This document shows positions 33,356 to 43,695 of a stretch of 50,327 bases of DNA, piece by piece. Position numbers and translations under genes: made by a program. Within the stretch, counting starts at the first letter, position 1. Every line of letters begins with the position of its first letter. Origin of the DNA: Paraglomus occultum (taxonomy: Eukaryota > Glomeromycota > Glomeromycetes > Paraglomerales > Paraglomeraceae); contig CAJVPJ010000063.1 in NCBI GenBank assembly GCA_910592205.1, positions 1-50,327 of the forward strand, written 5' to 3'. The notes under the pieces are model-generated. The model was not told where the DNA came from, did not search any database, and was given only the letters and a program-made list of their open reading frames with translations.

Positions 33356-36353
33356 TTATTTCTTGCTGTTCCTTTGATTTTTAATGCTATCTCGGGCTCT
33401 CTCGATTTCAATGTTCAGGGCATACACCCATTCTTCGCATTCTGCCCGATTCCTCGCTCTAAAAATCCATCTTTTGCCAACAGAATCCAATTTGACTTTC
33501 CTTTTCAATGCGATAGACGAACCCTGTTTTCCAAAGCAATACCTCCTTGTGTTTTTCCAGATGACAAATGTGCAATCGTCTTCTTCATCAATGGAAAATG
33601 TTTGATCACCGTAGATACATGGCAGATCACTATCGGCAGCAGCTTTATACCATGCGTTTGCAGGATAAGTAAGATCATCAGCTACACTCCCAGAGTATGC
33701 ATAACAATCATGTAACCTTATGATTCCTCTACGCTTATGATGAGTGCAGGGAATAGCACGCCCTGATATACGTCGACTATGAAAGTCATAATACAAAAGA
33801 TTATCACAAGCAAGAATGAAATGAAATTTTTCGAAGGTATATCTCAAGTGAGGCCGACAATAGAGTACACCTGATTTCTGTGCAAGTTTTGCAGAAATTA
33901 ATAATGGGACGGGAGAAACATACCATAAGAAGCGTTTCATTTTTACTTACTGTTATGTCCCGACAACCATTCGGGATGCACATGTTCCAAATATATTGGT
34001 TAGCAAAAGCGTGAACGTGCGCTACTTTATCACGGACATTCTCGGTCCAGTATTTACTATCGTCGCCGTCTCCATAATATATAGACTGATTATTGGCCTT
34101 GGCAGTAAGTATTCGCTCTTTTGCATCAGCTGCTCTCCTAGCTTGCCAATATTTCACGAGATCAGAGAGACATGATACCCACTCTCTAGCTGTATCTGAT
34201 GACTGAGCCTAACAAAAGAAAACGATTAATCGTCATATTCAGATCCACGAATACAATTAAATTCATAATTACCTCCAACTTAACAGCTAATTCATTCTTT
34301 AACGCCAACAGTATTATTCTTGAATGTCTGTCAGATGACGGTTGTTCCTCCGTGGGATTGGACAAATTATTACGGACAACTTGTGATAACTCAACACGTG
34401 TTACTTCTGTTAAATCAATGAAACCTAACGAATGTTTGATGTGATTGATGCATCTTTCACGATCACTTCTTTCATCCGATTGGCATTGTTGTTCGGCAGT
34501 TGCATTCATTACAGTGGTGACTGGAGATGGCGGTTCCTTGACAAATTTTGGTTTTGTGTAGAAAAGAAAATGATCGTGACTAGTAAAATAGAACCTTAAA
34601 CCACGTTTATTCTCTCCTTTGCCACTTGTTAAGATTGTCAAAAAGCCTTCAACTGCGGCTGGTTCCTGAGATAATAAGTTGGACAAAAGTTAAATGTGCG
34701 GCCAGTTATTATAAAAATTAACCATTTCTTACATTCATTTTATTCCCATCTTTCAGCATTACGTCAGTAGGATAATGCGTAATGTGTCGCAACTGTAGTT
34801 GATGTGTCTGATACAATAATTGGTCAATTTTGACAATAAAAAATATCAAGTTTTGAATACAAAATCAAATCCAAGCCAATTAACACACACCTCTTCAATA
34901 TATTGAGGTCCAACTATAAGACCCTTGCTATTTATATCGCTTGCATTAGTTGAACAGATCCACTCCAATCGATCGTATTTCTTCCAGCACAAGGCAACCT
35001 GATCACTTCCAAGCCAACCATCCAAAAGTTCACCCCACTCTTTCACAACTCGCAACTGCTGCAATACAATTTTCTTAACTTTTTCTGCCGTCATTTCATA
35101 CGCATCATCGTATCCGTCCACAGGAATTCGCACATTTACCCCCAGATCAGGAACAAAAACATCACACGTGAGTGGTAATACCTTAACACAGCGTCGTTTG
35201 AAAAGACGGTGAAGTTCACGATACCATTCAAAATTATTCGCGTAGGTACTACTACGAAAAAGAAAGATTTCATCGTCGTGATGGCAGAGTCTTTTTAACG
35301 CTATCGTATAATCTATAGAGGAATATAATGACAAGCGCACGTCTTCCGAAAAATCAAATTCTTCTACTATAGTACTCTTTAAAAAGACAATTATTGGTTA
35401 CTTTAATCTCATTCTCGCGTGAATAAGTCACAAACCGATACTTACTCGATTGCATATATTCAATTTTCCACGATAGAGCACCACCTTATATTCTTTCCAT
35501 CCCATTGAGAATCGTGCAGTACGTCTCTTCGACCGCTCTTCGATCAATCCTCTACGAACGTACTCAACTCTAACTAGCATACGACCCTTCTTTAATACTG
35601 TGTCTGATGTTACCGAACTAGAACCACGTACAACTGGTTCAGAAAAAATGGAATCTGTTGTATCAGTTGGACGGTTCTCGACAACTGGAAAGTTGGTGGT
35701 GGGGGCAATAGGAGCAGATGACAATGACGGAGAAACAACACGATCTCTAAAATGATTGGTATGAGTAAAATATCCACGATCAATATCATCGAAAGTCACT
35801 GGCAGTAACTTGAATACCTTTCTTGTAAAGCGTCAGTGTCGAAAGTAGGTGGAGATACGATAGCGGGTGAAGATAGGCCAAAATCATCATTAGGAGAGGG
35901 TTGTTTCCAATGAGGTGGCGTGATTGGAGATGATCGAATATCTTCAGTGGGAGTTGCAAATATTTCAGAACTTGTTTGGAGATTTTGGCACTGTGTAAGG
36001 GCATCGGTGATTGGTTTAAAATCACTAACAAAGATTGTAGTTATAACCATACCATACGAGTGAGATAGATATCCATCTTATAATGCTTTATTAGATTTAC
36101 AGTCTTGATACATTCTAACATATCCATTAATGAAATACCTCGACGATCGCTGTTCAACAGTGTCAGAAACGTCAAGATTAAGCGTACCAGCCACCTCAGA
36201 CTCTGGCTTGTAGCTTAACCGTATTAAAGAAAAGTGACTATGCAGTCTCCCAAGAGGCTTCTTATTTTCCCAATTAGCTGAAATTGGTCCGATAAACATT
36301 CTACATGCTGTAGGGCGAATTGATGCCGGCACTGGTAGAGATTCATTAGGCAT
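33356..36353 (-). CDS. SPO71: Large multi-PH-domain protein, Spo71-like, multi-exon
   Basis: Membrane-associated PH-domain protein related to yeast Spo71 and fission-yeast Mug56, which work at the prospore membrane with lipid-transfer machinery. It reads from MPNESLPVPASIRP at 36353 to a stop at 33356 through several short introns. In order: a disordered Ser/Pro region (about 36000-35800); a first PH domain (FSMGWKEYKVVLYRGKLNI ... NNFEWYRELHRLF); the conserved central region (VFVPDLGVNVRIPVDGYDD, KVKKIVLQQLRVVKEWGELL, KKYDRLEWIC); a second PH-like block (VEGFLTILTSG, FYFTSHDHFLFYTKPKF); and a C-terminal block with KRRGIIRLHDCYAYSG, CTFVIWKNTRRYCF and RARNRAECEEWVYALNIEI. This order matches the Spo71 family. 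Exact exon ends near 36050 are unresolved. It is head-to-head with the OGT gene across 1.06 kb. Confidence 0.83.
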
Positions 36354-37410
36354 CTTGAGTAATTATGGATGCAAGGTAATAGTAAGGAAAGACTATAATC
36401 GGAACCGGTGCAGACCAACGGTTGAAGCTCAATAATAATGATGATGCATTTATGACATAGAAACGAAACAATTAGTATTAGTATGCCTGCTGCATTTTCA
36501 CACGCACCTTATATTTGGATCATGTGATTATCACTAATTTTTCTGTCTTACAAACAAAGAATACTTTAAATTTCAAACGACCTTAAACCCTGTCTTCTCA
36601 TTAGCAAAGTCAATGATTTGTTAATTAGTGGAAGGTAAAGTTCAAAGATGATGACGGCATTTTTCCATAGAGTATAATTCATATGGTGTCGATAGAAGCG
36701 ATTGAGATAGAGTTTGAAATAGTTCTTCAAAAACGCGTCGAATTTTGCTTACGCTTACGAGAGACAGAAATAGGCTGGATGATATACATAACTGTAGATA
36801 GCGGATGCCTGGGTAGTCAATGAAGAACAGTCCAAACTACGAGTTCAATGGGAGATAGTGTGGGATGCAAGCGAAGGTTGGATTTGGGATAATAAGAGAT
36901 TATAAACGGATTACCTTCCTTAGATGCATTCAAATTAAAACAATGTATCATAAATTAAGCCTGCTTTCACACAACATCATTTAGTAAGTTTGTTATCGAT
37001 GCTAGTAAATTAAAATGATAGACTTTATCGTTTTAATATTGGTTTAGATTATTGTATATTTTTGATTTTCCTGTATCCTGCGGGCTAAAATAACAAATAA
37101 TGGTTATTATACTAATACGTGGTTAGCCCATTTCACAAAGCCTATTATCGCCGACTAAGAAGGTTGATCAGGACTAAAATATTTATTGTCATTATTACTA
37201 TTACATTATATCATTATCATCATTATTGTGACTCCAAAACGTCAAATTATATTATTTGTTGTTTGTGTTATCAGTTACTATTACTCGGAATTGATGTTAT
37301 TTCACATGACCTATCAAAAACATTGTCGGTCTTCACGTGGGCCGTTTGTTGTCAACTGAAGACAGGTATGGGTTAACGTGAAGTTCTTGTCAAACTGACC
37401 CGCAAAAACA
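36354..37410. promoter_or_regulatory. Bidirectional spacer between SPO71-like and OGT-like genes
   Basis: The two genes start in opposite directions 1057 bp apart, so both promoters lie here. I see AT-rich runs but no motif I can name. A frame at 37119-37376 is not supported. The role is inferred from gene orientation only. Confidence 0.45.
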
Positions 37411-40400
37411 ATGACAGTCAACCTCGCCACAACCATTGAATTATATGGGGAAATTGTCAAGCGATTCCCTTTCCGTCTCGACATTGTCGCATGGCTGGTT
37501 GCAGCCCTACGCGATAGTCGACTTTGGGGAGCATCCCGGGATGAAGACGTTCTAGTTCTCTCGGAGTACGTCGGAGCTTATGTATACAGTCTGGCCGCCG
37601 GAATAGTACCGAGGAAAAATTGGAGACATTTATTTGAGCTTCATCTTGCTTCCGGTGACATTTATGCTGCGAGAGGAGAGGTGACTGCTGCATACAGGGA
37701 ATATAACAGAGCTTTCCGAGCTGCGTTCGGTGGCGAGGTCACTGAACTCGTAACAGTAATCAACAGAAAAAACACGGGCGCAGTCAAGATACTGTGCGCA
37801 CCGTCCGAGTTATATCAATACAGTGTCGCGCTTTACGAAGCAATAGACGGACATTTATTCGGAGAAGTTGTAAATAGTGAGAGTCTTTTGCTAGTGGATA
37901 GCTTGCTTGCTAATTTTTTGGGGTTGCTTGTGAAGCATTGGGCTGTTCTTAAAGATGAGGTGGAAAAGACTGGCGATAGAGTAAACAGGGCTTTCTTACC
38001 ATATCTCGTATATACGCGCCTGGTTTTACTCTATGAACAAGGCCTGCCAGCATATAATCCAGTGGTCGTTCGGGAAATTGCTTTGCACTTAGCCCGTGTG
38101 TTAGCGGACACATACGGCGGACAGGAAGAGCCCATAGTCTTTGGAAATAGGCAAATTCGAATGATGAACGGTGTGCAAGTCGGGATCGAGTATATCCGAT
38201 GGCTTTGCAAGTTCGTTGACAATCAAGACTCGGCCATAATAATAGGAAGGTTTTTGCGAAATATGAGTATAGGCGACGCCAAAACATATTTTGAGGAACT
38301 ACATGCTCTTGCTCCGGCCAATAGAATTATTGAACAAGAGCTAGCCAACACATACTCTGCGTTGGCTGCATTCAAGTCCGAAAATGACGAGTTTCATGAA
38401 GCCGTTCAGTTATGTGAAGCTTCAATAAGAATGTGTCCCGACTTGCCATGTTTTCTTCTTCAGTTCTATAACATAAAGTATACACACTGTGACTGGAACA
38501 ACCTTGACGGCAGTGCCGCCCAGTACGTCGTGGATGAGAATGGTTGTCTCAAATCTCCTGGTAGTTGTTATGAGGGTCTAGCCGAAAGAGTTGTTGCCGA
38601 ATTCGAAAAGTCTATAGGCAACGGTCAAAATTATGGTAAAGGCGTTCTCAAAGCAGTCGGTGGTCCAAGAAAATTTGTTGAAGAAGCTACAAAGAATCTC
38701 CATCCCAAAGATCCGCTCCGGATCGAATTGAAAAATAAGGCGGATCATTGGGAAAAGATAAAAAAGATACCGCTGGCAAACGAAGGCGGATGGGTTATTC
38801 GTGTTGTCGAAAAGGTCATCCGTGCACTGCAAAGAAAGTGGTATTGCGACAATTATGGTCGACAGTACGTTGAAATTTTCGGCAGAGTAAAGAGAATTCG
38901 AACTGGTCCCGAAGAAGAGGAGAAATATAAACGACCGACTCTCCCACCCATGCTTGAACGACCAGAGCCCACTCCCTTGGATCCGTTTACTGCGTTTAAC
39001 GTTCCAATGGCGGCCAGACAAGTGCGTTTATGTGCACATAGATATGCTCTTGCGATATCGTACGACGTATTAAAAGCGGAATGCATGCCGAAAACGGTAC
39101 TACCACCACCCCCACCCCCAGCACCACGATTGAAAATTGGTTACGTTAGCTCGGACTTGCATGGAAGACATCCGATGGCTCATTTAGTGTCAAACATGTT
39201 TGGAATGCACGATCGGTCGCAATTTGAAGTATTTGTGTATGCAACCTGTCCTAATGACGGATCAAGATTTAGGAATAACGTTGAAACTCAGCTTGAGCTT
39301 GGGCACGTAAAGGATGTTACATCACTTCCAATGGAGGAACTTGTTCAACTTATTCACGAAGACGGTATACATATTCTGGTCAATCTCAATGGGCATACCG
39401 CTGGAGATCGAAATCATCTGTTTTGTGCTCGGGTAGCTCCTATTCAGATACAGCATATGGGCTTTTGTGGTAGCTGCGGAGGAGACTGGATCGACTATTT
39501 CATAACGGATAAACATATAACGCCAGAAAATGTTATTGCATCAAACTTTAAGAGAGTAAGCTCTAGACCTGGTGACATTCTTGACTCGCCTGATCCAGAA
39601 GAAACGGACAACGACTGGTGTATATACGAAAAAGTAATTTTCATGCCCAATACTTATTTTGCTACTGATTATAGACAATCATTCAATGATATGGAAGAAA
39701 TACCACAAAAAATTCGCGAGGATCCTGAGCAGTTATGGTTATATGAGCAAGATAGAAGATGGGATTTACGGAAGAAGTTATTTCCTAATATAGACGACGA
39801 CAGTATAATTCTTGCGACATTTAATCAATTGTACAAACTAGACCCCTGTACATTCAGAATCTGGTGCAATATCCTGCAAAGGTCAGAGAACGCGTACTTA
39901 TGGATACTCGAGTACCCACGAGCGGGGGCACTGAAATTAATAGAATATGCCAGAATATGGTGTGGTGAATCTGTTGCCAAGAGGATTCTTACCACTGAGA
40001 AAGCACCGAAAGACGAACACGTATACCGCACCAGGATTGCAGATTTGTTACTTGATATGCCAAAGGTCAATGCCCACACAACCGCTGCAGATACACTTTG
40101 GTCGGGTACTCCTATTCTTACTTGTTCAGGAGAAGTTCAAAAGACCGCTTCACGGGTAGCACATAGTATTGCTAGTGCGACTGGTGTGAAAGGGATGACA
40201 GTGACGAACATGAAAGAATATGAAGAACGCGCCGTTCAACTGGTCAGATCTGTCAAGTATATATATAAAGAATATTCCGCTAAAGATATTCCTAAGAGAT
40301 GGCATCGAGTTGGAGAGGGTGAATTGATAGAAATGAGAAAAAAACTTTTTTTGGGTAGAGAAAAAAGTGCACTATTTGATACTCCTAGATACGTTAAAGA

Positions 40401-40479
40401 TATGGAGAAAGGTTTTACCATTGCTTGGCGCCAGTGGATTAATGGGGAAGAGAAAAACATTGTTATAAAAAAAGATTGA
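37411..40479 (+). CDS. OGT: O-GlcNAc transferase-like protein (OGT/SPINDLY, GT41 family)
   Basis: Nucleocytoplasmic glycosyltransferase that modifies Ser/Thr of proteins; a fungal OGT. It is a single 1022-codon exon, intronless among intron-rich genes. The N-terminal 345 residues are helical with degenerate TPR-like repeats (for example GDIYAARGEVTAAYREYNRA and EVTELV; ANTYSALAAFKSENDEFHEA). HCDWNNLDG near 370 marks the lead-in to the catalytic region. A proline run (about residues 563-570) precedes the catalytic GYVSSDLHGRHPMAHLV near 576, with its HPxxH. NGHTAGDRNHLF and IQIQHMGFCGSCG follow, then FNQLYKLDPCTFRIW near 805 (donor-binding Lys), APKDEHVYR, HTTAADTLWSGTP near 889 and SRVAHSI. 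All main GT41 landmarks are present. The insert between the two catalytic halves (about 710-790) is acidic and family-variable. O-fucosyltransferase (SPY) activity is an alternative. Confidence 0.92.
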   Translation: MTVNLATTIELYGEIVKRFPFRLDIVAWLVAALRDSRLWGASRDEDVLVLSEYVGAYVYSLAAGIVPRKNWRHLFELHLASGDIYAARGEVTAAYREYNRAFRAAFGGEVTELVTVINRKNTGAVKILCAPSELYQYSVALYEAIDGHLFGEVVNSESLLLVDSLLANFLGLLVKHWAVLKDEVEKTGDRVNRAFLPYLVYTRLVLLYEQGLPAYNPVVVREIALHLARVLADTYGGQEEPIVFGNRQIRMMNGVQVGIEYIRWLCKFVDNQDSAIIIGRFLRNMSIGDAKTYFEELHALAPANRIIEQELANTYSALAAFKSENDEFHEAVQLCEASIRMCPDLPCFLLQFYNIKYTHCDWNNLDGSAAQYVVDENGCLKSPGSCYEGLAERVVAEFEKSIGNGQNYGKGVLKAVGGPRKFVEEATKNLHPKDPLRIELKNKADHWEKIKKIPLANEGGWVIRVVEKVIRALQRKWYCDNYGRQYVEIFGRVKRIRTGPEEEEKYKRPTLPPMLERPEPTPLDPFTAFNVPMAARQVRLCAHRYALAISYDVLKAECMPKTVLPPPPPPAPRLKIGYVSSDLHGRHPMAHLVSNMFGMHDRSQFEVFVYATCPNDGSRFRNNVETQLELGHVKDVTSLPMEELVQLIHEDGIHILVNLNGHTAGDRNHLFCARVAPIQIQHMGFCGSCGGDWIDYFITDKHITPENVIASNFKRVSSRPGDILDSPDPEETDNDWCIYEKVIFMPNTYFATDYRQSFNDMEEIPQKIREDPEQLWLYEQDRRWDLRKKLFPNIDDDSIILATFNQLYKLDPCTFRIWCNILQRSENAYLWILEYPRAGALKLIEYARIWCGESVAKRILTTEKAPKDEHVYRTRIADLLLDMPKVNAHTTAADTLWSGTPILTCSGEVQKTASRVAHSIASATGVKGMTVTNMKEYEERAVQLVRSVKYIYKEYSAKDIPKRWHRVGEGELIEMRKKLFLGREKSALFDTPRYVKDMEKGFTIAWRQWINGEEKNIVIKKD

Positions 40480-43240
40480 TAATGAACGACTAGTAGTTTT
40501 CTGTAAATTTTAATTTTCTTTTTCTTTTTGTAATTTAGTATTTTTGATTATTTTTTCCCCTGATAGATTATTAACTTGAATAGTTAGTGAAAAGATTAGT
40601 TTGGTGTAAGGTGTATGAAATCATGGATAATATTAATAACTATATGAGATTGATTATGTATATTGAGTACGTTAGTTAAAGAGTAACATATCAAAAGAGA
40701 GCAAAATGAGGTTTATTGGTTTTGGAGTGTGACCGAATAATATAGAATTAATTTATCATTATCTCAGATGAGTTACTAATGCTGTCATCTTTCTTTATCT
40801 AGATTTGAAGAAGTCGTTGGAGATCTCCCGGCGACCTGATCGACTACTAACATGTTTTAAGTTTCGTTTGCTTTGTCTTTTAATGTCTGCTACTTGGTCG
40901 TCTATATTTCGTATATCGTCTCACCTCTGTGTTCTCGCGTGATGAATAGATGTCGCATGTGAGTATGGAAAGAACGACGAGGTTAGGGGTTGCATGACTT
41001 TGCGTTTCTTGTGCGGCTATTGTTTGATAATATGAAAACAAACACTGTGTTCTAACAGTAAGACCAAAGTCTACGTTCTTGCAATCAATATCGTTCTTCT
41101 GCGAATTCTGTACTAAATTCAATCTAAATTGCACTTATGTTAACAGATTCTTGTACCAAAGATAAACAAAATCTTCTCCTTAAGAGTAACAGATTCGTTC
41201 TTGGGTACTCGAGATCTGAATATAAGGTGTTAATTTTATATCATAGTTATGAAAACGCTTGTCATATTTAGTATTAGTCCTTTAACATAAAGGGCTTTTC
41301 CAGCCTTACTAATGGGTTACTAATAACGAGTTTCTATTGCTAAAATAAAGCAATTGAAGCTTGGCCGACGTTCCTACGGGGCTTGGTAATCCATGAACTT
41401 CAGCATAATTCGCGAGAAATTTGAGATCATGGTCATACGCATGTTGGACAATAAAGTCGCGTCTCCAAATCATGTTACTGAAATTTGTCGCCCAATTTAT
41501 TAAACGACTCGTGTTCTAGCTGGAGTTGAGCAAATCTTATTATTACTGCTCAAGTCTTCAAATGTATTCGACGCCTTCTTAAGAAATTCCTTATTATCGT
41601 TGCTTAGTCGTATTTTAATTTATCGAGTGGTTTTTAATTGTATTATCTTATCAATGGGTTTCGAGCTCTTTAATTATAATATTAATATTAAGTGACACAT
41701 TGTTGATGAATATTGAGTCACACAAAAGTGACTATGAAGTTGCATCCATGAATTATTATCAGGAATACTTTACGAATACAAAAAGAAGAATTAGCAGAAA
41801 TTTGATCATTCAAACAAGAGACCCACATGCCACTAGTACTAGTGCCAATTAATCTTATTAGCTTTTCTGATATCATAGTGTCATAGGAAATTGCCACTGA
41901 CATGTAGAAGTTGATTCATTATTATTATTTCAAATTGATATGGTCAACTTTTTGACTGAATATTAATATATAATGCCGTGTACAATCTGTAAGACTACTT
42001 AACAGATTTGTAATTTCTTTCAGCCGAAAATCCACAATTATTAAGGCTGTACTAATACAAGAGCACTGAGAATGAGATGGGAATTTTTTTAAAAAGACTC
42101 ATCATTTATAATTAATAATAACAATGAAAGAAATTCAATAAAATAAACAAGATGTACATTTCAACAGCACATGTGACAATTCAGACTAAATTATGATCAC
42201 AGTACAATCTGACCAGAATAATTACCAAGTTCACTCAATACTAACACATGCACACTGTTTTTCCCTTTCATCACTAACACCCACACCATCATCACCAGAC
42301 ATTTCGTTCAATATGTGATTCCCACCAGATTGCTTGGGAATAAAAAAGACAGGTAATAGTAATAAGAGCAAGCAACTTCTTTATCACAAGTGCTATATCA
42401 ATTTTTGGATGTTTTAGTTTAGAGTTTCCTCGCCACTCTAACTCTTTGATCCCTTGAATCCACCATAAATGTATGAATTTGAATCCTTACATATTAATAT
42501 TTACACTTGTTATTGGTGCAGTTTGAGGACCAGACTAGTGAATGAATTTCTACTTTTCTTCAGTTATCACAATTCCATATTAATGGATTCTTGGTACTCT
42601 GCTGCAGTGTGTAGTTGCACAATATTTTGAACCCCATTGCATCCATGTTACCAGAACTATAATAATATTATTATAGCAGTATATTAATGTCACATAAAAA
42701 TCAAGAAAATATTAAGTCTAATGCACATTGTGCCATTACTAGACAGCGAACGGTTTCTTGCTACGATCACGTGCAACTGGTAGCATATCAATCTTTTGAT
42801 CTGATTGCGTATATTTCCAGCCACAAAAAGTAATTTGGGTAAGCATCGACAGTCAGCTAAGAAGCCTTTTCTCACACACTATAGATGACGTTCCTCTTAC
42901 CAGAGAACGCTAATTTTGTCTACGCAATATGAATAAACTATGTCATTGCAAAGCCTTGAGGTTTCAAAACTTACGGTTTACAAAAGGACTATTTTCAATG
43001 TGTCGGCCATACTTTGTCTGTTAGGCCTACCAGAATGTGAAATTTTGTCTTCTCATTTTCTCGCATCTGTGCAGCGTGTACGGAGTTTATAGACTGTCTC
43101 GGTCTGATTGGTTCTCATCCGCTGTCCGCTATTCTCACGATGAATCATAATTTTCCCACCACTAGCGAAGTATTTATCTTTCCAATCTTCCAACTTTCGC
43201 ATCTTACCTGTTCTCCATCACTAAACTTGTCCACGTTAAA
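40480..43240. other. Long AT-rich spacer, no supported gene
   Basis: Stops are dense in all frames. Short frames at 40880-41134, 41718-41903 and 42690-42875 on the minus strand have no recognisable content. The last 100 bases have a CT-rich leader (TCTTTCCAATCTTCCAACTT) that suits the start of transcription of the next small gene. Confidence 0.5.
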
Positions 43241-43441
43241 ATGTCCAAGCTCATTCTTATTTTTGCCGCTATGTACTTCCTCCTTTTAATCATCTCCATC
43301 AGAGGAGCTCCCATCGAAGAACGCTCTCCGAAACCAGTTCTGGATAAGACAAATGCTGATGTTATCATCGGTATTTTTCATAAAAATCCTCATGATAACA
43401 AAACCAACGCTGGGATTACTGTTGGGACTCATACGAAATAG
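43241..43441 (+). CDS. Small secreted peptide precursor, 66 aa
   Basis: The ATG follows a CT-rich leader typical of fungal transcription starts. Residues 1-22 form a textbook signal peptide (MSKLILIFAAMYFLLLIISI, then RGAP), probably cut after Gly or Ala. The mature part of about 43 residues is hydrophilic, has no cysteine, and holds two similar blocks: DKTNADVIIGIFHK and NKTNAGITVGTHTK, each with Lys-Thr-Asn-Ala and an Ile-x-x-Gly or Ile-x-Val-Gly core. Both asparagines in NKTNA are in a plausible glycosylation context (NKT). The EERSPKP segment after the signal could be a propeptide. No family is recognised; candidates are a signalling peptide or a symbiosis effector. That function is inference only. 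Confidence 0.55.
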   Translation: MSKLILIFAAMYFLLLIISIRGAPIEERSPKPVLDKTNADVIIGIFHKNPHDNKTNAGITVGTHTK

Positions 43442-43695
43442 ATGGAAATAACCGAGAATATTAATATAAGAGTAATCAATTCGTAAAGATGTATTTGTTA
43501 TTAATTTTGATAGCAAAGTCATTGTGAATAAAATTTGCGAATCTCAAAATATTGCCTAATTTTACACGTTAATATGAAATTAAATGACCAATCACAATTT
43601 GCATGTGTGTGCGTATCGAGTTCGGTGCAGCGGGGTGTCGCGCGAGCATACCTTTGGTTCTCCTGGAAAATACTTCTAAACACATTAGACCGATC

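Noticed and set aside
33374-33715. Plus-strand frames of 113 and 73 codons
   Set aside because: Antisense to the C-terminal exon of the SPO71-like gene.
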